This document shows, piece by piece, positions 34,208-44,082 of a stretch of DNA of 64,000 nt. The notes beneath the pieces are model-generated. The model worked only from the letters and a program-made list of their open reading frames with translations, did no database searches and had not been told where the DNA came from. The DNA comes from JADJLQ01 sp031417835. GTDB taxonomy: Bacteria > Bacteroidota > Bacteroidia > Chitinophagales > Saprospiraceae. Position numbers and translations under genes: made by a program. The stretch lies in the NCBI GenBank assembly GCA_031417835.1, contig JANOWJ010000166.1, forward strand, positions 4,217 through 68,216, given 5' to 3'. How positions within the stretch are numbered: the stretch's first letter is position 1; every line of letters starts with the position of its first letter.

Positions 34208-34606
34208 ATGGATATACCATCACTCCTGACATATTGTAGGTTTGAAACAAGTCGCAGCAGCGGGCCTGGTGGTCAACATGTCAATAAAACAGAAAGCAAA
34301 GTATCCATCTACTTTAGTATAGAAGGTTCTACTTTGAGCGATAGTCAAAAACAAAGATTAATTGATTTATACCCTAATCGCATCAATTATTTAGGCGAGT
34401 TGTATTTACAGTCTTCTGCCAGCCGGTCCCAGGCTAGTAATAAAGAAACCGCAATTTTTAAACTTTTTAGTTTAATTGAAAAAGCTTTTGTCCCGCCTAA
34501 AAAGCGAATAAAAACCAAGCGATCTAAGGCAAGTATTGTCGCTCGATTGAACTCAAAGAAGTATCAGTCAGATAAAAAAAGTAATAGGAGGACGAGATTG
34601 GAATAG
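34208..34606 (+). CDS. arfB: Peptidyl-tRNA hydrolase ArfB (YaeJ), ribosome rescue
   Basis: A small class I release-factor-like protein of 132 aa that releases peptides from stalled ribosomes without a stop codon. The GGQ catalytic motif is at residues 21-23 (SSGPGGQHVNKTESKV) and the stop-codon-recognition domain is absent. The Lys/Arg-rich C-terminal tail (KKRIKTKRSKASIVARL and beyond) is the part that enters the mRNA channel. It is 30 bp after galK but probably has its own promoter. Confidence 0.92.
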   Translation: MDIPSLLTYCRFETSRSSGPGGQHVNKTESKVSIYFSIEGSTLSDSQKQRLIDLYPNRINYLGELYLQSSASRSQASNKETAIFKLFSLIEKAFVPPKKRIKTKRSKASIVARLNSKKYQSDKKSNRRTRLE

Positions 34607-34663
34607 TCCAACTTCCACAATATATAATTTCAAGCCCCGTAGGGTATTTTCAACCAAACTACA

Positions 34664-35392
34664 ATGACAGATTTTATACATACTCGTTGGGAGAATTTAG
34701 TAATGGCTAACTATTCAATCGACCCTGCGAGATTATTTTCCTATGTGCCTCCTGGGGTTGAGTTAGATCTATACGAAGGCAAAGCTATGGTGAGCTTGGT
34801 TGGATTTATCTTTAAGGGTACAAAATTTTTTAAAATACCTATTCCTTATTTGGGCACTTTCGAAGAAGTAAACCTGAGGTTTTATGTCAAAAGGTCACTG
34901 CCTACAGAAATAAAGCGAGGGGTAGTCTTCATCAATGAGACAGTCCCATATAAGGCAGTAGCTTGGGTGGCTAATAAATTATACAACGAACGGTACACCG
35001 CTATTCCGACAAAGCATCATTTTACAGAGGACGGATCCCATAAAAAAATGGAGTATCAATGGTACATAAAAAATAAATGGAATAGACTAGGTGTTACCAT
35101 AGTGAAAGGGGAGGAGTCTATGATGGCGGGTAGTATGGAAGAGTTTATCTTCGAGCATTATTATGGCTATACCAGAATCAATGCAAGTACTTCGCAGGAA
35201 TACCGAGTAGATCATCCCAGGTGGACAACAAATAAGGTCATTGAATATGATGTCCATTGCGATTTTGATCATATGTATGGTCCTGATTTTGCCTTTTTAA
35301 ATCATCAAAATCCTGATTCAGTACTTTTTGCTGCGGGATCTGGTGTCACCATTAAATGGAAGCGGGAAACTTTTAGTCAACTTATTCAATAA
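34664..35392 (+). CDS. DUF2071/YqjF-family protein
   Basis: A 242-aa cytoplasmic protein of the acetoacetate-decarboxylase-like fold DUF2071 (YqjF) family: WENLVMANYSIDPARLFSYVPPGVELD, VSLVGFIF, NLRFYVKR, and the GVVFINETVPYKAVAWVANKLYNERY core. The biochemical function of the family is not established. It lies 57 bp downstream of arfB and converges on ftsH. Nothing abnormal is seen in its length or composition. Confidence 0.85.
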   Translation: MTDFIHTRWENLVMANYSIDPARLFSYVPPGVELDLYEGKAMVSLVGFIFKGTKFFKIPIPYLGTFEEVNLRFYVKRSLPTEIKRGVVFINETVPYKAVAWVANKLYNERYTAIPTKHHFTEDGSHKKMEYQWYIKNKWNRLGVTIVKGEESMMAGSMEEFIFEHYYGYTRINASTSQEYRVDHPRWTTNKVIEYDVHCDFDHMYGPDFAFLNHQNPDSVLFAAGSGVTIKWKRETFSQLIQ

Positions 35393-35502
35393 ATGCATTG
35401 AGAAACCATCGCTCTGACCAATGATTGTGATTCGCTAACCAACCTCTTCGATAATAGTCAAGACAGTCACATCCATTGGCCGTCGACTGAATAAGAGTAA
35501 TA

Positions 35503-37449
35503 TCAACCAGTGACACCGACGGGAGGAGTTACCACCGCAGATGATGTATGACTAGGTTTTTCAGGAAAAGGACGAGGACCAATTAATTTTTCAACATCAG
35601 ATTTGACTAATACTTCTTTTTCTAACAAGGTCCTGGCTATAAGATCCAGCTTGTCCCGGTTTTCGCTAAGGACAGTCTTTGCTCGATTGAATTGAGATTC
35701 CACCAATTTACGTACTTCGTCATCAATCATACGTGCTGTATCATCAGAATAAGGCTTTTGGAAATTGTCCTGACTCATACCGTAAAAAGATACATTGCCT
35801 ACCTTATCATTCATCCCAAACACGGTGACCATAGAATAAGCCATTTTGGTAGCCTGATCGAGATCACTTTGTGCCCCGGTAGATATTTTATTGAATACAA
35901 TAGTCTCTGATGCGCGGCCTCCAAATGTCATACACATTCTATCGAGCAACGCATCGGTACGCGTGATATATTCTTCTTTGGGTAAATATTGAGCATAGCC
36001 TAATGTGCCTATACCTCGAGGTACGATCGTCACTTTTACGAGTGGAGAAGCATGTTCTAATAACCAACCACATACGGCATGACCTGCCTCATGATAGGCT
36101 ATTATTTCTCGTTCTTCCGGGGATATGATTTTGTTTTTCTTTTCCAGTCCACCTATCACTCGATCCAATGCATAATTGAAGTCATCCATGTCTACAGCAG
36201 CCTTATTTCTCCTAGCTGCTATCAGGGCAGCTTCGTTGCAGATGTTGGCGATGTCTGCGCCGGCAAATCCCGGAGTCATCTCCGCAAGGATCACAGGGTC
36301 GACATCATGTTTGAGTTTGATGTTTTTTAAGTGCACTGCAAAGATAGCTTCTCTGCCTTTAAGATCAGGAGCATCGATGCCTATCTGGCGGTCGAATCTA
36401 CCAGGTCGCAGCAGCGCATTGTCTAATACATCTGGTCTGTTTGTTGCTGCCATGAGTATGACCGCTTTATCTGTAGGGAAGCCATCCATCTCTACCAGCA
36501 ATTGGTTGAGGGTACTTTCGCGCTCATCATTGCCACCCTGCCACGTATTTTTTCCTCTGGCTCTGCCGATCGCATCGATCTCATCAATAAATATTATACA
36601 AGGGGCTTTTTCCCGAGCTTGTTTAAAAAGATCTCTCACTCTGGAAGCACCCACTCCAACAAACATCTCCACAAAATCCGAGCCACTGATCGAAAAGAAT
36701 GGTACTCCCGCTTCCCCAGCTACCGCTTTGGCCAATAATGTTTTGCCTGTACCGGGAGGACCTACCAACAAAACTCCTTTAGGGATTTTACCACCCAGGG
36801 CAGTATACTTTTTTGGATTTTTGAGAAAATCCACGACTTCCATGACTTCTTCTTTAGCTTCATTGAGGCCTGCCACATCTGCAAAAGTTACATTTGGAGT
36901 ACTGTCTTTATCAAATAATGTTGCCTTTGATTTGCCGATATTAAATATTTGCCCGCCGGGACCACCTCCAGCACCACCACCTACCCGTCGCATGATAAAT
37001 AGCCAAAGCGCTACAATGAGGAAAATAGGAATCACCCAGCCCAACAATGGACCCAAATAGTCGGTCCGTTTTTCGTGACTGATATAGATTTTATTGCTTT
37101 CTGGCAGTTCCTTATTTAGCTCAAACACTTGATTCTCAAGAGATTCTACTGATCCTACGGTAAACTCAAAATGAGGATAATCTGAAGTGACTGTATTTTG
37201 GGCGGCATTAGGGTACTTAGCTACGCTTCCTTTTTTGAGATAGACATATGCTTTTTCCTTATTGATCACTACTACTTTGGCTACATCACCGGCTCGTACC
37301 ATCTGTTGAAATCTACCAAAATCGATTTCAGATTGAGTGGATTGATTAAGCATCAATTGCATGATCAGGATGAATGCCACGATAAGGCCATAGATCCAGT
37401 AAATATTAAAATTGAATTTCTTAAAATTCTTCTTGTTGTTTTCTTCCAT
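35503..37449 (-). CDS. ftsH: ATP-dependent zinc metalloprotease FtsH
   Basis: A membrane-bound AAA+ protease that degrades misfolded membrane and regulatory proteins. The 648-aa sequence has two transmembrane segments (about 16-34 and 132-153) flanking a small periplasmic domain. The AAA module has Walker A GPPGTGKT at 230-237, Walker B IIFIDEID near 285-292 and the second region of homology NRPDVLDNALLRPGRFDRQ. The zinc motif HEAGH is at 453-457, with the third ligand probably the Asp in SDLDQATKMA. It is transcribed leftwards after rsfS, the usual Bacteroidota arrangement. A -7 element lies at 37461-37468. Confidence 0.98.
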   Translation of the reverse strand: MEENNKKNFKKFNFNIYWIYGLIVAFILIMQLMLNQSTQSEIDFGRFQQMVRAGDVAKVVVINKEKAYVYLKKGSVAKYPNAAQNTVTSDYPHFEFTVGSVESLENQVFELNKELPESNKIYISHEKRTDYLGPLLGWVIPIFLIVALWLFIMRRVGGGAGGGPGGQIFNIGKSKATLFDKDSTPNVTFADVAGLNEAKEEVMEVVDFLKNPKKYTALGGKIPKGVLLVGPPGTGKTLLAKAVAGEAGVPFFSISGSDFVEMFVGVGASRVRDLFKQAREKAPCIIFIDEIDAIGRARGKNTWQGGNDERESTLNQLLVEMDGFPTDKAVILMAATNRPDVLDNALLRPGRFDRQIGIDAPDLKGREAIFAVHLKNIKLKHDVDPVILAEMTPGFAGADIANICNEAALIAARRNKAAVDMDDFNYALDRVIGGLEKKNKIISPEEREIIAYHEAGHAVCGWLLEHASPLVKVTIVPRGIGTLGYAQYLPKEEYITRTDALLDRMCMTFGGRASETIVFNKISTGAQSDLDQATKMAYSMVTVFGMNDKVGNVSFYGMSQDNFQKPYSDDTARMIDDEVRKLVESQFNRAKTVLSENRDKLDLIARTLLEKEVLVKSDVEKLIGPRPFPEKPSHTSSAVVTPPVGVTG

Positions 37450-37460
37450 GATTATACATT

Positions 37461-37468
37461 CAAAAGTA
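37461..37468 (-). promoter_or_regulatory. Candidate -7 element for ftsH
   Basis: The minus strand reads TACTTTTG, fitting TAnnTTTG, ending 12 bases upstream of the ftsH ATG. This suggests ftsH can be transcribed separately from rsfS with a very short leader. Confidence 0.4.
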
Positions 37469-37527
37469 CTGTTATTTCATAAACATTTTAACTTTTGCTT
37501 CGTTCCAAACCTATGGTTAAATAATAA

Positions 37528-37941
37528 CTAAACCTGATGAAACTCTACGGTCTTGGCGTCACTCCATAATTGGTCCAGCTCATAATACCTGCGCGTATCT
37601 TTATAAAAAATGTGCACAATGGTGGTAAAATAGTCGATTAGTATCCATTTAGCCTGCGATTCACCTTCAGTATGGTTTGGCGTCACGCCAAATTTTAACT
37701 TGACCGCACGATAAATATGGCCCGATATGGCTTTAGTCAATGTGATATTGTCAGCTTCACAGACGATAAAAAAATCTGTAGGGCCATCCAGTCCTCTCAA
37801 GTCCATAAGCGTAATGGAGGAGCCTTTTTTGTCCAAAATGGTTTCGATGATCAGATCGTTAAGAGGGTCCTTTATCGGTTTTTGTGTAGCTTTTGAGGGT
37901 GCTTTTATAGCTTTTGCGGGTGCTTTTTTTTCTTTTGCCAA
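37528..37941 (-). CDS. rsfS: Ribosome silencing factor RsfS
   Basis: RsfS binds ribosomal protein uL14 and blocks subunit joining when nutrients are short. The family core is clear (LNDLIIETILDKKGSSITLMDLRGLDG, then FFIVCEADNITLTKAISGHI and GESQAKWILIDYFTTIVHIFYKDTRRYYELDQLWSDA). The 25-residue Lys/Ala/Pro-rich N-terminal extension is unusual but common in Bacteroidota. No ATG precedes the core in frame; TTG 37941 is the best start. It sits between birA (divergent) and ftsH (same strand). Confidence 0.92.
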   Translation of the reverse strand: MAKEKKAPAKAIKAPSKATQKPIKDPLNDLIIETILDKKGSSITLMDLRGLDGPTDFFIVCEADNITLTKAISGHIYRAVKLKFGVTPNHTEGESQAKWILIDYFTTIVHIFYKDTRRYYELDQLWSDAKTVEFHQV

Positions 37942-38001
37942 AAGGTGTGATTATTTGCTTTAGAAAATAAATAGTTTATTTGTTTGACAAAAATATGAAA
38001 A

Positions 38002-38769
38002 TTGGGCCACATTATTAAACCAATTGGTGGATTCAAAATCCTATTGGACGAGACGGCCTCCACGCAGACCTTCACGCAGGATCTGATTAAATCCAATATC
38101 ATACCTCATGGTACGGTCATCATGGCTCGTCACCAGACTCAAGGCAAAGGCAGGTTAGACAAAGCTTGGACCGCTGCACCGTCTGAAAATTTTACAGGTA
38201 GCTTTTTTCTTCGATTCGAGACCGGAGGTGACACTTTCCATCCTTCCATGATCAGTATGTTGGCCGCGCTATCGGTACGGCAGGCGGTTCAGGCTTTTAT
38301 ACAGGAACCTGTTTATATCAAATGGCCGAATGACATCATTTGCCTCCATAAAAAACTGGCAGGCATATTGATCACAAATCAATGGCATGGCAAAACAATG
38401 GAATCTTCCATAGTCGGGATTGGCATAAATCTTAATCAAATTCAATTTAACCAAGACCTTCCCCAAGCCAGTTCGTTAAGAGCGCTCTCTGGAAATTATA
38501 TAGATCGTATGTCGGTCATGACCAGCCTTATAACTGCTTTGAATCAATGGTACCAAAGCTTGACAAATCAATTGCATAACCATCTATATCAAGCGTATCA
38601 TAATCATCTGTGGGGTTGGCAGAAAACTGTACAGGTGCAATGCTTAGGAGAAGTGCAATTGCGCACAGGACGGATACTTGAAGTCATGCCTGATGGAAAA
38701 ATAAAAATTGACCTTGGCTTACAGAGTGTAGCTATTTTTGACCTTGATGAAATAAAAATAATATTTTAG
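38002..38769 (+). CDS. birA: Biotin-[acetyl-CoA-carboxylase] ligase
   Basis: This enzyme activates biotin with ATP and attaches it to the carboxyl carrier protein. The core has the adenylate-binding motif HQTQGKGRLDKAW, FTGSFFLRF, and KWPNDI with the downstream KLAGIL. A short BPL C-terminal domain ends the protein (LGLQSVAIFDLDEIKIIF). There is no N-terminal DNA-binding domain, so it is a simple ligase without repressor function. An in-frame TGA at 37996 leaves TTG 38002 as the earliest start. cinA follows one base after its stop codon. Confidence 0.93.
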   Translation: MGHIIKPIGGFKILLDETASTQTFTQDLIKSNIIPHGTVIMARHQTQGKGRLDKAWTAAPSENFTGSFFLRFETGGDTFHPSMISMLAALSVRQAVQAFIQEPVYIKWPNDIICLHKKLAGILITNQWHGKTMESSIVGIGINLNQIQFNQDLPQASSLRALSGNYIDRMSVMTSLITALNQWYQSLTNQLHNHLYQAYHNHLWGWQKTVQVQCLGEVQLRTGRILEVMPDGKIKIDLGLQSVAIFDLDEIKIIF

Positions 38770-38770
38770 T

Positions 38771-40012
38771 ATGAAAGCAATTTTGCTTACAATAGGTAAT
38801 GAGGTCTTGAATGGTCAAGTGGTAGATACCAATGCAGCTTGGATCGCTCAGCAACTTCTGGCACAAGGGGTGCCGGTCAAAGAAAAATGGTCTGTGTCAG
38901 ATACCATCGAGGCTATCCGGGACGGATTGGCCCATTCAGCTCGCAGAGGTGAGTTAATCATCACTACGGGTGGTCTTGGCCCAACTGCTGATGACCTTAC
39001 ATGTGAATCCTTAGCTCAATATATGGGCGTAAAGAGGATATTTCATGAAGCTACTTTTGAAAATCTTCGCAAGATATTTGCCGGATTCCACCGCGAGCCC
39101 GGGTTTCAGCATCGCGAGCAATGCACATTGCCTGATGGGGTCACTATTCTACCCAATTCTGCTGGCACTGCACCTGGCATGTATTGTAAAGTGAATGATG
39201 TTCATATCATAGCATTACCTGGCGTGCCATTTGAGATGAAAGCCATCTTTGATCCTCATGTGATAGACCTACTGCGAGAGATAAAGTCAGGTCCAAGGCG
39301 CATTAGCCATACGTTCAATACAGTAGGTGAGGGGGAAACTGTCCTGGAAGAATTGTTGCGGCCGATCACGAGTGCTTTACCTACAAATGTGGGGTTTGCC
39401 TTTTTGCCGGATATCTATAGGGTACGAATCAGGGTTGATCTGGATAGTGAATCTGAGGCAGATTATCAAGCATGGCTTTCCACTTTAGAATTAGTCAGGA
39501 CAGCGCTAAAAACCTATCTGGTAGGCGAAAATGAAATCACGTTAGAGGTGGCGATTGGCCAATTGCTTCAAAAAAGAAATTGGATGCTGGCAACCGCCGA
39601 AAGTTGCACTGGCGGCTATCTGGCGCACTTGATCACCTCGATCTCAGGTGCATCCATGCATTACAAAGGCAGTATAATAGCCTACCATAATGCGATAAAA
39701 GAAGGTTTATTGTATGTGGATAAGGCGACCTTAGACGAGTATGGATCAGTGAGTGAAGAGACCGTGATTGCGATGGCTCAAGGAGCCCTTAAAAGCCTTG
39801 ATACCCAGGTAGCTGTGTCTATCTCAGGTATAGCCGGTCCGGGCGGTGGGACAGCATCTAAACCAGTGGGTCTGGTGTGGTTGGCTCTGGCCGATACAAA
39901 TGGTCGATTGAAAACCCATAAAATCAATAGAAGTCGAGATAGAAGTATAAACATAAGGGGTGCTGCTGTTATGGCTTTGATCTTGCTACATCGGTTCCTT
40001 TTGCCTGAATAA
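38771..40012 (+). CDS. cinA: CinA-family nicotinamide mononucleotide deamidase-related protein
   Basis: A 413-aa two-domain protein. The N-terminal MocF/COG1058 domain (TIGNEVLNGQVVDTNAAWIAQQL, TTGGLGPTADDLT, ALPGVPFEMKA) is linked to ADP-ribose pyrophosphatase activity in some members. The C-terminal PncC domain (ATAESCTGGYLAHLITSISGAS) deamidates nicotinamide mononucleotide in NAD recycling. It is directly downstream of birA (one base between stop and start) and is normal in length. Confidence 0.94.
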   Translation: MKAILLTIGNEVLNGQVVDTNAAWIAQQLLAQGVPVKEKWSVSDTIEAIRDGLAHSARRGELIITTGGLGPTADDLTCESLAQYMGVKRIFHEATFENLRKIFAGFHREPGFQHREQCTLPDGVTILPNSAGTAPGMYCKVNDVHIIALPGVPFEMKAIFDPHVIDLLREIKSGPRRISHTFNTVGEGETVLEELLRPITSALPTNVGFAFLPDIYRVRIRVDLDSESEADYQAWLSTLELVRTALKTYLVGENEITLEVAIGQLLQKRNWMLATAESCTGGYLAHLITSISGASMHYKGSIIAYHNAIKEGLLYVDKATLDEYGSVSEETVIAMAQGALKSLDTQVAVSISGIAGPGGGTASKPVGLVWLALADTNGRLKTHKINRSRDRSINIRGAAVMALILLHRFLLPE

Positions 40013-40016
40013 TTAG

Positions 40017-40024
40017 TACCTTTG
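40017..40024 (+). promoter_or_regulatory. Candidate -7 element for the E2 acyltransferase gene
   Basis: TACCTTTG matches TAnnTTTG and ends 6 bases before ATG 40031. The TTG inside it (40022) is in frame with the gene but is better explained as part of the promoter than as a start codon. Confidence 0.45.
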
Positions 40025-40030
40025 GCACAG

Positions 40031-41335
40031 ATGGTACATGATCTGATCATGCCCAAAATGGGTGAAAGCATTACTGAAGCTACTATACTTCGCTGGTTTT
40101 TTAATGAAGGAGACACAGTAAAGCAAGATGAACCAATTTTGGAAATTGCAACAGACAAGGTAGATTCTGAGATACCTGCACCTATGGATGGCCGACTTGT
40201 TCAAATATTTTTTAAAGTCAATGATGTTGTCCCAGTTGGTGCCCTTATTGCTAAAATATCGGATGGGGTAAATGATGAAAATGTTGAAAATTCTGCTGTC
40301 CTATTAGACTTCACTGAGGTAGACCCTATACTACCAATCATCGACCCTGTAATAAATGTACCTTTTCAACCCTACATAAAGAGTCCACAAGTCCAGGTGG
40401 ATCAATCGGACACTTCAACAAAGCAAATTTTTTATTCACCATTGGTTCGTACCATAGCCCAACAAGAGCAGATTGAACTTCATGAATTGGATGCACTTAT
40501 GGGCACTGGCGCAGATGGCCGAGTGACTAAACAAGATGTTTTGAATTATGTAGACTCTAAAAAATTAAAAACTGAAGATAAATCGGCTAACCAGACGCAC
40601 GTATCCAACCTGTCTACATCCGATGATACCGATGAGATTATTGAAATGGATCGGATGAGGCGATTGATTTCAGACCATATGATTCAAAGTAAAAACACCT
40701 CTGCTCATGTGACTTCATTCATAGAGGTGGATGTGACGGAGATCGTCCTTTGGAGAAATAAGCATAAGGCTATTTTTCAAAAAAAGTATAATCAAAACAT
40801 CACATTTACCCCGATCTTTATTCAATCTATCATAAAAGCAATTAAAGAATATCCATTGATCAACGCCTCGCTCCATGGGTATCAAATCATAAAGAAAAAA
40901 GATATTCACATCGGTATGGCAACCGCGCTCCCATCAGGCAATCTGATCGTGCCGGTCATCAAAAATGCGGATCGCATGAGTTTGCAAGGTTTAGTCCATT
41001 CAGTCAATGATCTTGCTACCAGAGCAAGAGACCATCAGTTGAAGCCTGACGAGATTTCCGGGGGGACATTTACTATTACTAATATTGGCTCTTTTGGCAG
41101 TTTGATGGGTACACCAATTATCAACCAACCCCAACTCGCTATTTTGGCAGTAGGAGTGATTAAGAAAAAACCAGTAGTACTCGAGACACCACAGGGTGAT
41201 GTGATAGCCATACGACATTGTATGTATATGTCATTATCTTATGATCATCGGGTGATCGACGGTTTTTTGGGAGGTTCATTTTTGAAAAAAATCGCGGACT
41301 TGTTGGAATCATTTGATCCTAATACTACAATTTGA
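40031..41335 (+). CDS. 2-oxo acid dehydrogenase E2 (dihydrolipoamide acyltransferase)
   Basis: The E2 core of a pyruvate- or branched-chain-type dehydrogenase complex. With start ATG 40031 (434 aa), a lipoyl domain carries the lipoylated Lys43 in IATDKVDSEIPAP. A peripheral-subunit-binding domain follows (SPLVRTIAQQEQIELHELDALMGT...GRVTKQDVL), and the catalytic domain has SYDHRVIDG with His406 and Asp410. It is a single-lipoyl form, more like branched-chain E2 than multi-lipoyl PDH E2, but the substrate cannot be fixed without E1. No E1 or E3 gene is adjacent. Confidence 0.9.
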   Translation: MVHDLIMPKMGESITEATILRWFFNEGDTVKQDEPILEIATDKVDSEIPAPMDGRLVQIFFKVNDVVPVGALIAKISDGVNDENVENSAVLLDFTEVDPILPIIDPVINVPFQPYIKSPQVQVDQSDTSTKQIFYSPLVRTIAQQEQIELHELDALMGTGADGRVTKQDVLNYVDSKKLKTEDKSANQTHVSNLSTSDDTDEIIEMDRMRRLISDHMIQSKNTSAHVTSFIEVDVTEIVLWRNKHKAIFQKKYNQNITFTPIFIQSIIKAIKEYPLINASLHGYQIIKKKDIHIGMATALPSGNLIVPVIKNADRMSLQGLVHSVNDLATRARDHQLKPDEISGGTFTITNIGSFGSLMGTPIINQPQLAILAVGVIKKKPVVLETPQGDVIAIRHCMYMSLSYDHRVIDGFLGGSFLKKIADLLESFDPNTTI

Positions 41336-41337
41336 GG

Positions 41338-43482
41338 ATGAATACGATAAATAAAACGCTTGCGATCATTACTTTGTCATGGCTTGCCAGCCTGAGGCTT
41401 TCTGGCCAGACAACAGATTTTTTGAATAAGCAGGCAGATGGCTATTTTAATAATAAGCAGTTTACTAAAGCATTATTCATCTATCAGCAATTGTTGATGT
41501 CCTCACCTCAGAGACACGATTTGTTGATCAAGCGGGCTATCTGTGACTTTGAAACGAATCACTTAGATTCAGCAGAGTTTTATCTTAAAAAATTATTATT
41601 TACCTCAAGAGAGGAACTCGATCTTATCCATTATATCTATGGCAAGATATTAATGAGCAAGGGAGAATTTGATCTAGCTATTAGACAATTCAAAAAGAGC
41701 TTAAATTTTGCGCATAATCGGGCAGACTTTAGAGCTAAAATCATAGATGATATCAAACGTTGTGGTGCAGCTTTGAGCTTACCCAGAGCCTCGGATGCAA
41801 TCTTGATCGAAGCTGCAGGTACGGAAGTGAATACCGAGTGGGATGAAATAAATCCCATTCCAAGTATCAATATGGACTCAAAATTCTATTTTAACTCTAA
41901 TCGGGAAGTCAGCGGTCTACAAAGCAATTACAGTGAGGGCTTTGAATTAGCATATGATATGTACTCCAGCACACTGCAAAGTGGAGAATGGTCGGATATC
42001 AATGCCTTGAATCCTAATCTGAGTACAAAAAACCATGAATTGTTAGCAGATTTTGAAGAAAACGGCCAAATCCTATATTTTAGAAAAGGCGAGAAGATGA
42101 ATGCCCTTGACTTCGTCACGGATACATTCAATCGGGTGGATGAAAAAATTAAAAAGGGAAAATTTGACGCCGCGTTTTTAAAATCTGGTGACGATATCCA
42201 TCTTTTTACGAATGACATTTTAATATTTTCGAGCAGACACTTACAAGGCTTTGGAGGCTTCGATCTCTATTATTCAAAACGTATCGCCGGCGGTTGGTCA
42301 GATCCGGTCAATCTAGGCAAAGATATCAATACACCTTATGATGAGATCAGTCCTTATTTAGCTTTTGATGGACGCACACTTTTCTTCAGTAGTAATAATC
42401 TGATGAGTATGGGTGGATTTGATTTATTCTATGCCTCCTTTGATGATAAATCCAAAAAATGGACTACGCCGAGCAATATGGGGACACCACTCAATAGCAG
42501 TGAAGATGAAAAACACTTTCGATTAAATAAAAGTAGACTAAGTGGTCTATTTTCTTCTAATAGGAAAATAGGTATCGGTGGATTTGACATTTATTTAGCG
42601 TACTTCAGGCAAGCTTTGTCGCCACAATTGGAAAGGTCCAGGCCTATTTTTTTTGGATCTTATGATGTGCCGTCCATGTCTACTTCTAGTACTCCGCCCA
42701 AAATCAATGCTCCAGAGTCAGAGCATATCGTACTACCAAAACCTATGATTTACTATGAATCAGATGATCAATTGACATTACCTGCAGTGACTCAGGCCTT
42801 AGATCAAATAGGCAGTAATCTTCAGAAAAATCAATTGTTGAATGTCTTGGTAGAAGTTTTTTCTGATTATTCAGGAGCTCAGGATTTGATCTATTCCATC
42901 AAGCGAGCTGAATCTATCAAAACCTACCTTGCTAATCAAGGGGTTAAGCCATCGCGCATTACAGTCAAAGGTTATGGCTCCGGATTTCCTCTAGCTAAAG
43001 AGTCTCTAAATGATGAGCCCAATCCAGCGGGAAAAAGTTTGAATCGGAGGATAGAATTTACCTATTTCATAGCTGATCCGACCATTAAAAATCGATTAAG
43101 CATCCATACTCGAACCGAGGCGATCAATCCGCTTTTTACAGATCAAAAGTTAGCTAATTTTAGAGCGACAGAACAAGGAATTAACTACAAAGTTTTATTA
43201 GTGTCTGCCTCTAATCCATCCAACCTTGATCCATACATCAAGGATACTCCTACATCTTATTTAATAGAAAAGAATAATATCAACAGTAGATACGAATTGT
43301 TGACCCGCGGCTATGCAACTTTCGAAGCTGGACATGCTGCCCGAAAGCAAGCTATGGCCGATGGATTTGAGGATGCTATCGTATTGGCTTATTTTGAAAA
43401 TCAGCGGCTGCAAAATACCTTTCTCACTAAATGGGCTGAAATATTTCCAGAAGTATTAAAGTATATCTATCGCAGTGAATAA
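41338..43482 (+). CDS. TPR/PD40/OmpA-domain outer-membrane protein
   Basis: This protein has a signal peptide (TLAIITLSWLASLRLSGQ), N-terminal TPR-like helices (about 25-140), a PD40/WD40-like propeller (INTPYDEISPYLAFDGRTLFFSSN and neighbours) and a C-terminal OmpA-like peptidoglycan-binding domain (SIKRAESIKTYLANQGVKPS, then GKSLNRRIEFTYF). A further about 120 residues follow. The layout is shared by PorE-type and motility-linked outer-membrane proteins in Bacteroidota. ATG 41338 overlaps the region of the E2 stop (TGA 41333-41335), and the short gap suggests coupling. A role in cell-surface assembly is likely; the partner system is not shown here. Confidence 0.82.
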   Translation: MNTINKTLAIITLSWLASLRLSGQTTDFLNKQADGYFNNKQFTKALFIYQQLLMSSPQRHDLLIKRAICDFETNHLDSAEFYLKKLLFTSREELDLIHYIYGKILMSKGEFDLAIRQFKKSLNFAHNRADFRAKIIDDIKRCGAALSLPRASDAILIEAAGTEVNTEWDEINPIPSINMDSKFYFNSNREVSGLQSNYSEGFELAYDMYSSTLQSGEWSDINALNPNLSTKNHELLADFEENGQILYFRKGEKMNALDFVTDTFNRVDEKIKKGKFDAAFLKSGDDIHLFTNDILIFSSRHLQGFGGFDLYYSKRIAGGWSDPVNLGKDINTPYDEISPYLAFDGRTLFFSSNNLMSMGGFDLFYASFDDKSKKWTTPSNMGTPLNSSEDEKHFRLNKSRLSGLFSSNRKIGIGGFDIYLAYFRQALSPQLERSRPIFFGSYDVPSMSTSSTPPKINAPESEHIVLPKPMIYYESDDQLTLPAVTQALDQIGSNLQKNQLLNVLVEVFSDYSGAQDLIYSIKRAESIKTYLANQGVKPSRITVKGYGSGFPLAKESLNDEPNPAGKSLNRRIEFTYFIADPTIKNRLSIHTRTEAINPLFTDQKLANFRATEQGINYKVLLVSASNPSNLDPYIKDTPTSYLIEKNNINSRYELLTRGYATFEAGHAARKQAMADGFEDAIVLAYFENQRLQNTFLTKWAEIFPEVLKYIYRSE

Positions 43483-43494
43483 CTAAAGTATATC

Positions 43495-44082
43495 ATGAGA
43501 AGAAAAGAATCATTTTTAGAACAAAGTTTAAAGAACATTAAGACCGTAGGGACACTCACCAGAAGTTCCTCTTTTTTGTGCAAAGAAATCACCCGACAGA
43601 TTGATTGGGAGGGTGACCAGATCATATTAGAACTCGGTGCAGGAGATGGGGTGATCACCAAATATATTTTGGATAAATTATCCAAAAATTCTAAGCTCAT
43701 AGCACTTGAGATCAACGAAGTTTTTTGTGATGAAATGAGAAAGATCAACGATGATCGATTGATCATAGTGAGCGAAGATGCTGCTCAACTGCCAGCCATT
43801 CTAAAAAAATTACACATAGAGCAAATAGATCACGTAGTCTCAGCTATTCCTTTTGTCATTTTGCCGGAAGCAACTGCTATACAAATCATTCAGGCTGCAT
43901 TTGATTTTTTAGCTCCAAGTGGTAAATTTGTACAAGTGCATTATTCACTCCTGGCCAAAAAGTTATACGACAGAGTCTTCGGCAATGTGCAAGTGAAATT
44001 TGTACCCTTCAATATCCCACCTGCATTTTTATTAATTATGCAAAAAGCAGTTGTCAAAATACCGGTATCCATGATGCTGTAA
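43495..44082 (+). CDS. SAM-dependent methyltransferase (phospholipid N-methyltransferase/KsgA-like)
   Basis: A 195-aa Rossmann-fold methyltransferase. SAM motif I is ILELGAGDGVIT (residues 44-55), the acidic loop is LIALEINEVF, and SAIPFVILP replaces the catalytic NLPY motif of rRNA dimethylases. The start RRKESFLEQSLKNIKTVGTLTRSSSFLCK resembles the phospholipid N-methyltransferase (PmtA) group more than KsgA. It could methylate phosphatidylethanolamine, but the substrate is not proven. Its 3' end overlaps the convergent GHMP-kinase gene by 29 bases. Confidence 0.78.
   Translation: MRRKESFLEQSLKNIKTVGTLTRSSSFLCKEITRQIDWEGDQIILELGAGDGVITKYILDKLSKNSKLIALEINEVFCDEMRKINDDRLIIVSEDAAQLPAILKKLHIEQIDHVVSAIPFVILPEATAIQIIQAAFDFLAPSGKFVQVHYSLLAKKLYDRVFGNVQVKFVPFNIPPAFLLIMQKAVVKIPVSMML

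Noticed and set aside
36176..37060. 294-codon plus-strand ORF opposite ftsH
   Set aside because: It is fully antisense to a certain gene, and its composition (Ser/Pro/Ala-rich, no domain) is typical of a shadow of the AAA coding sequence.
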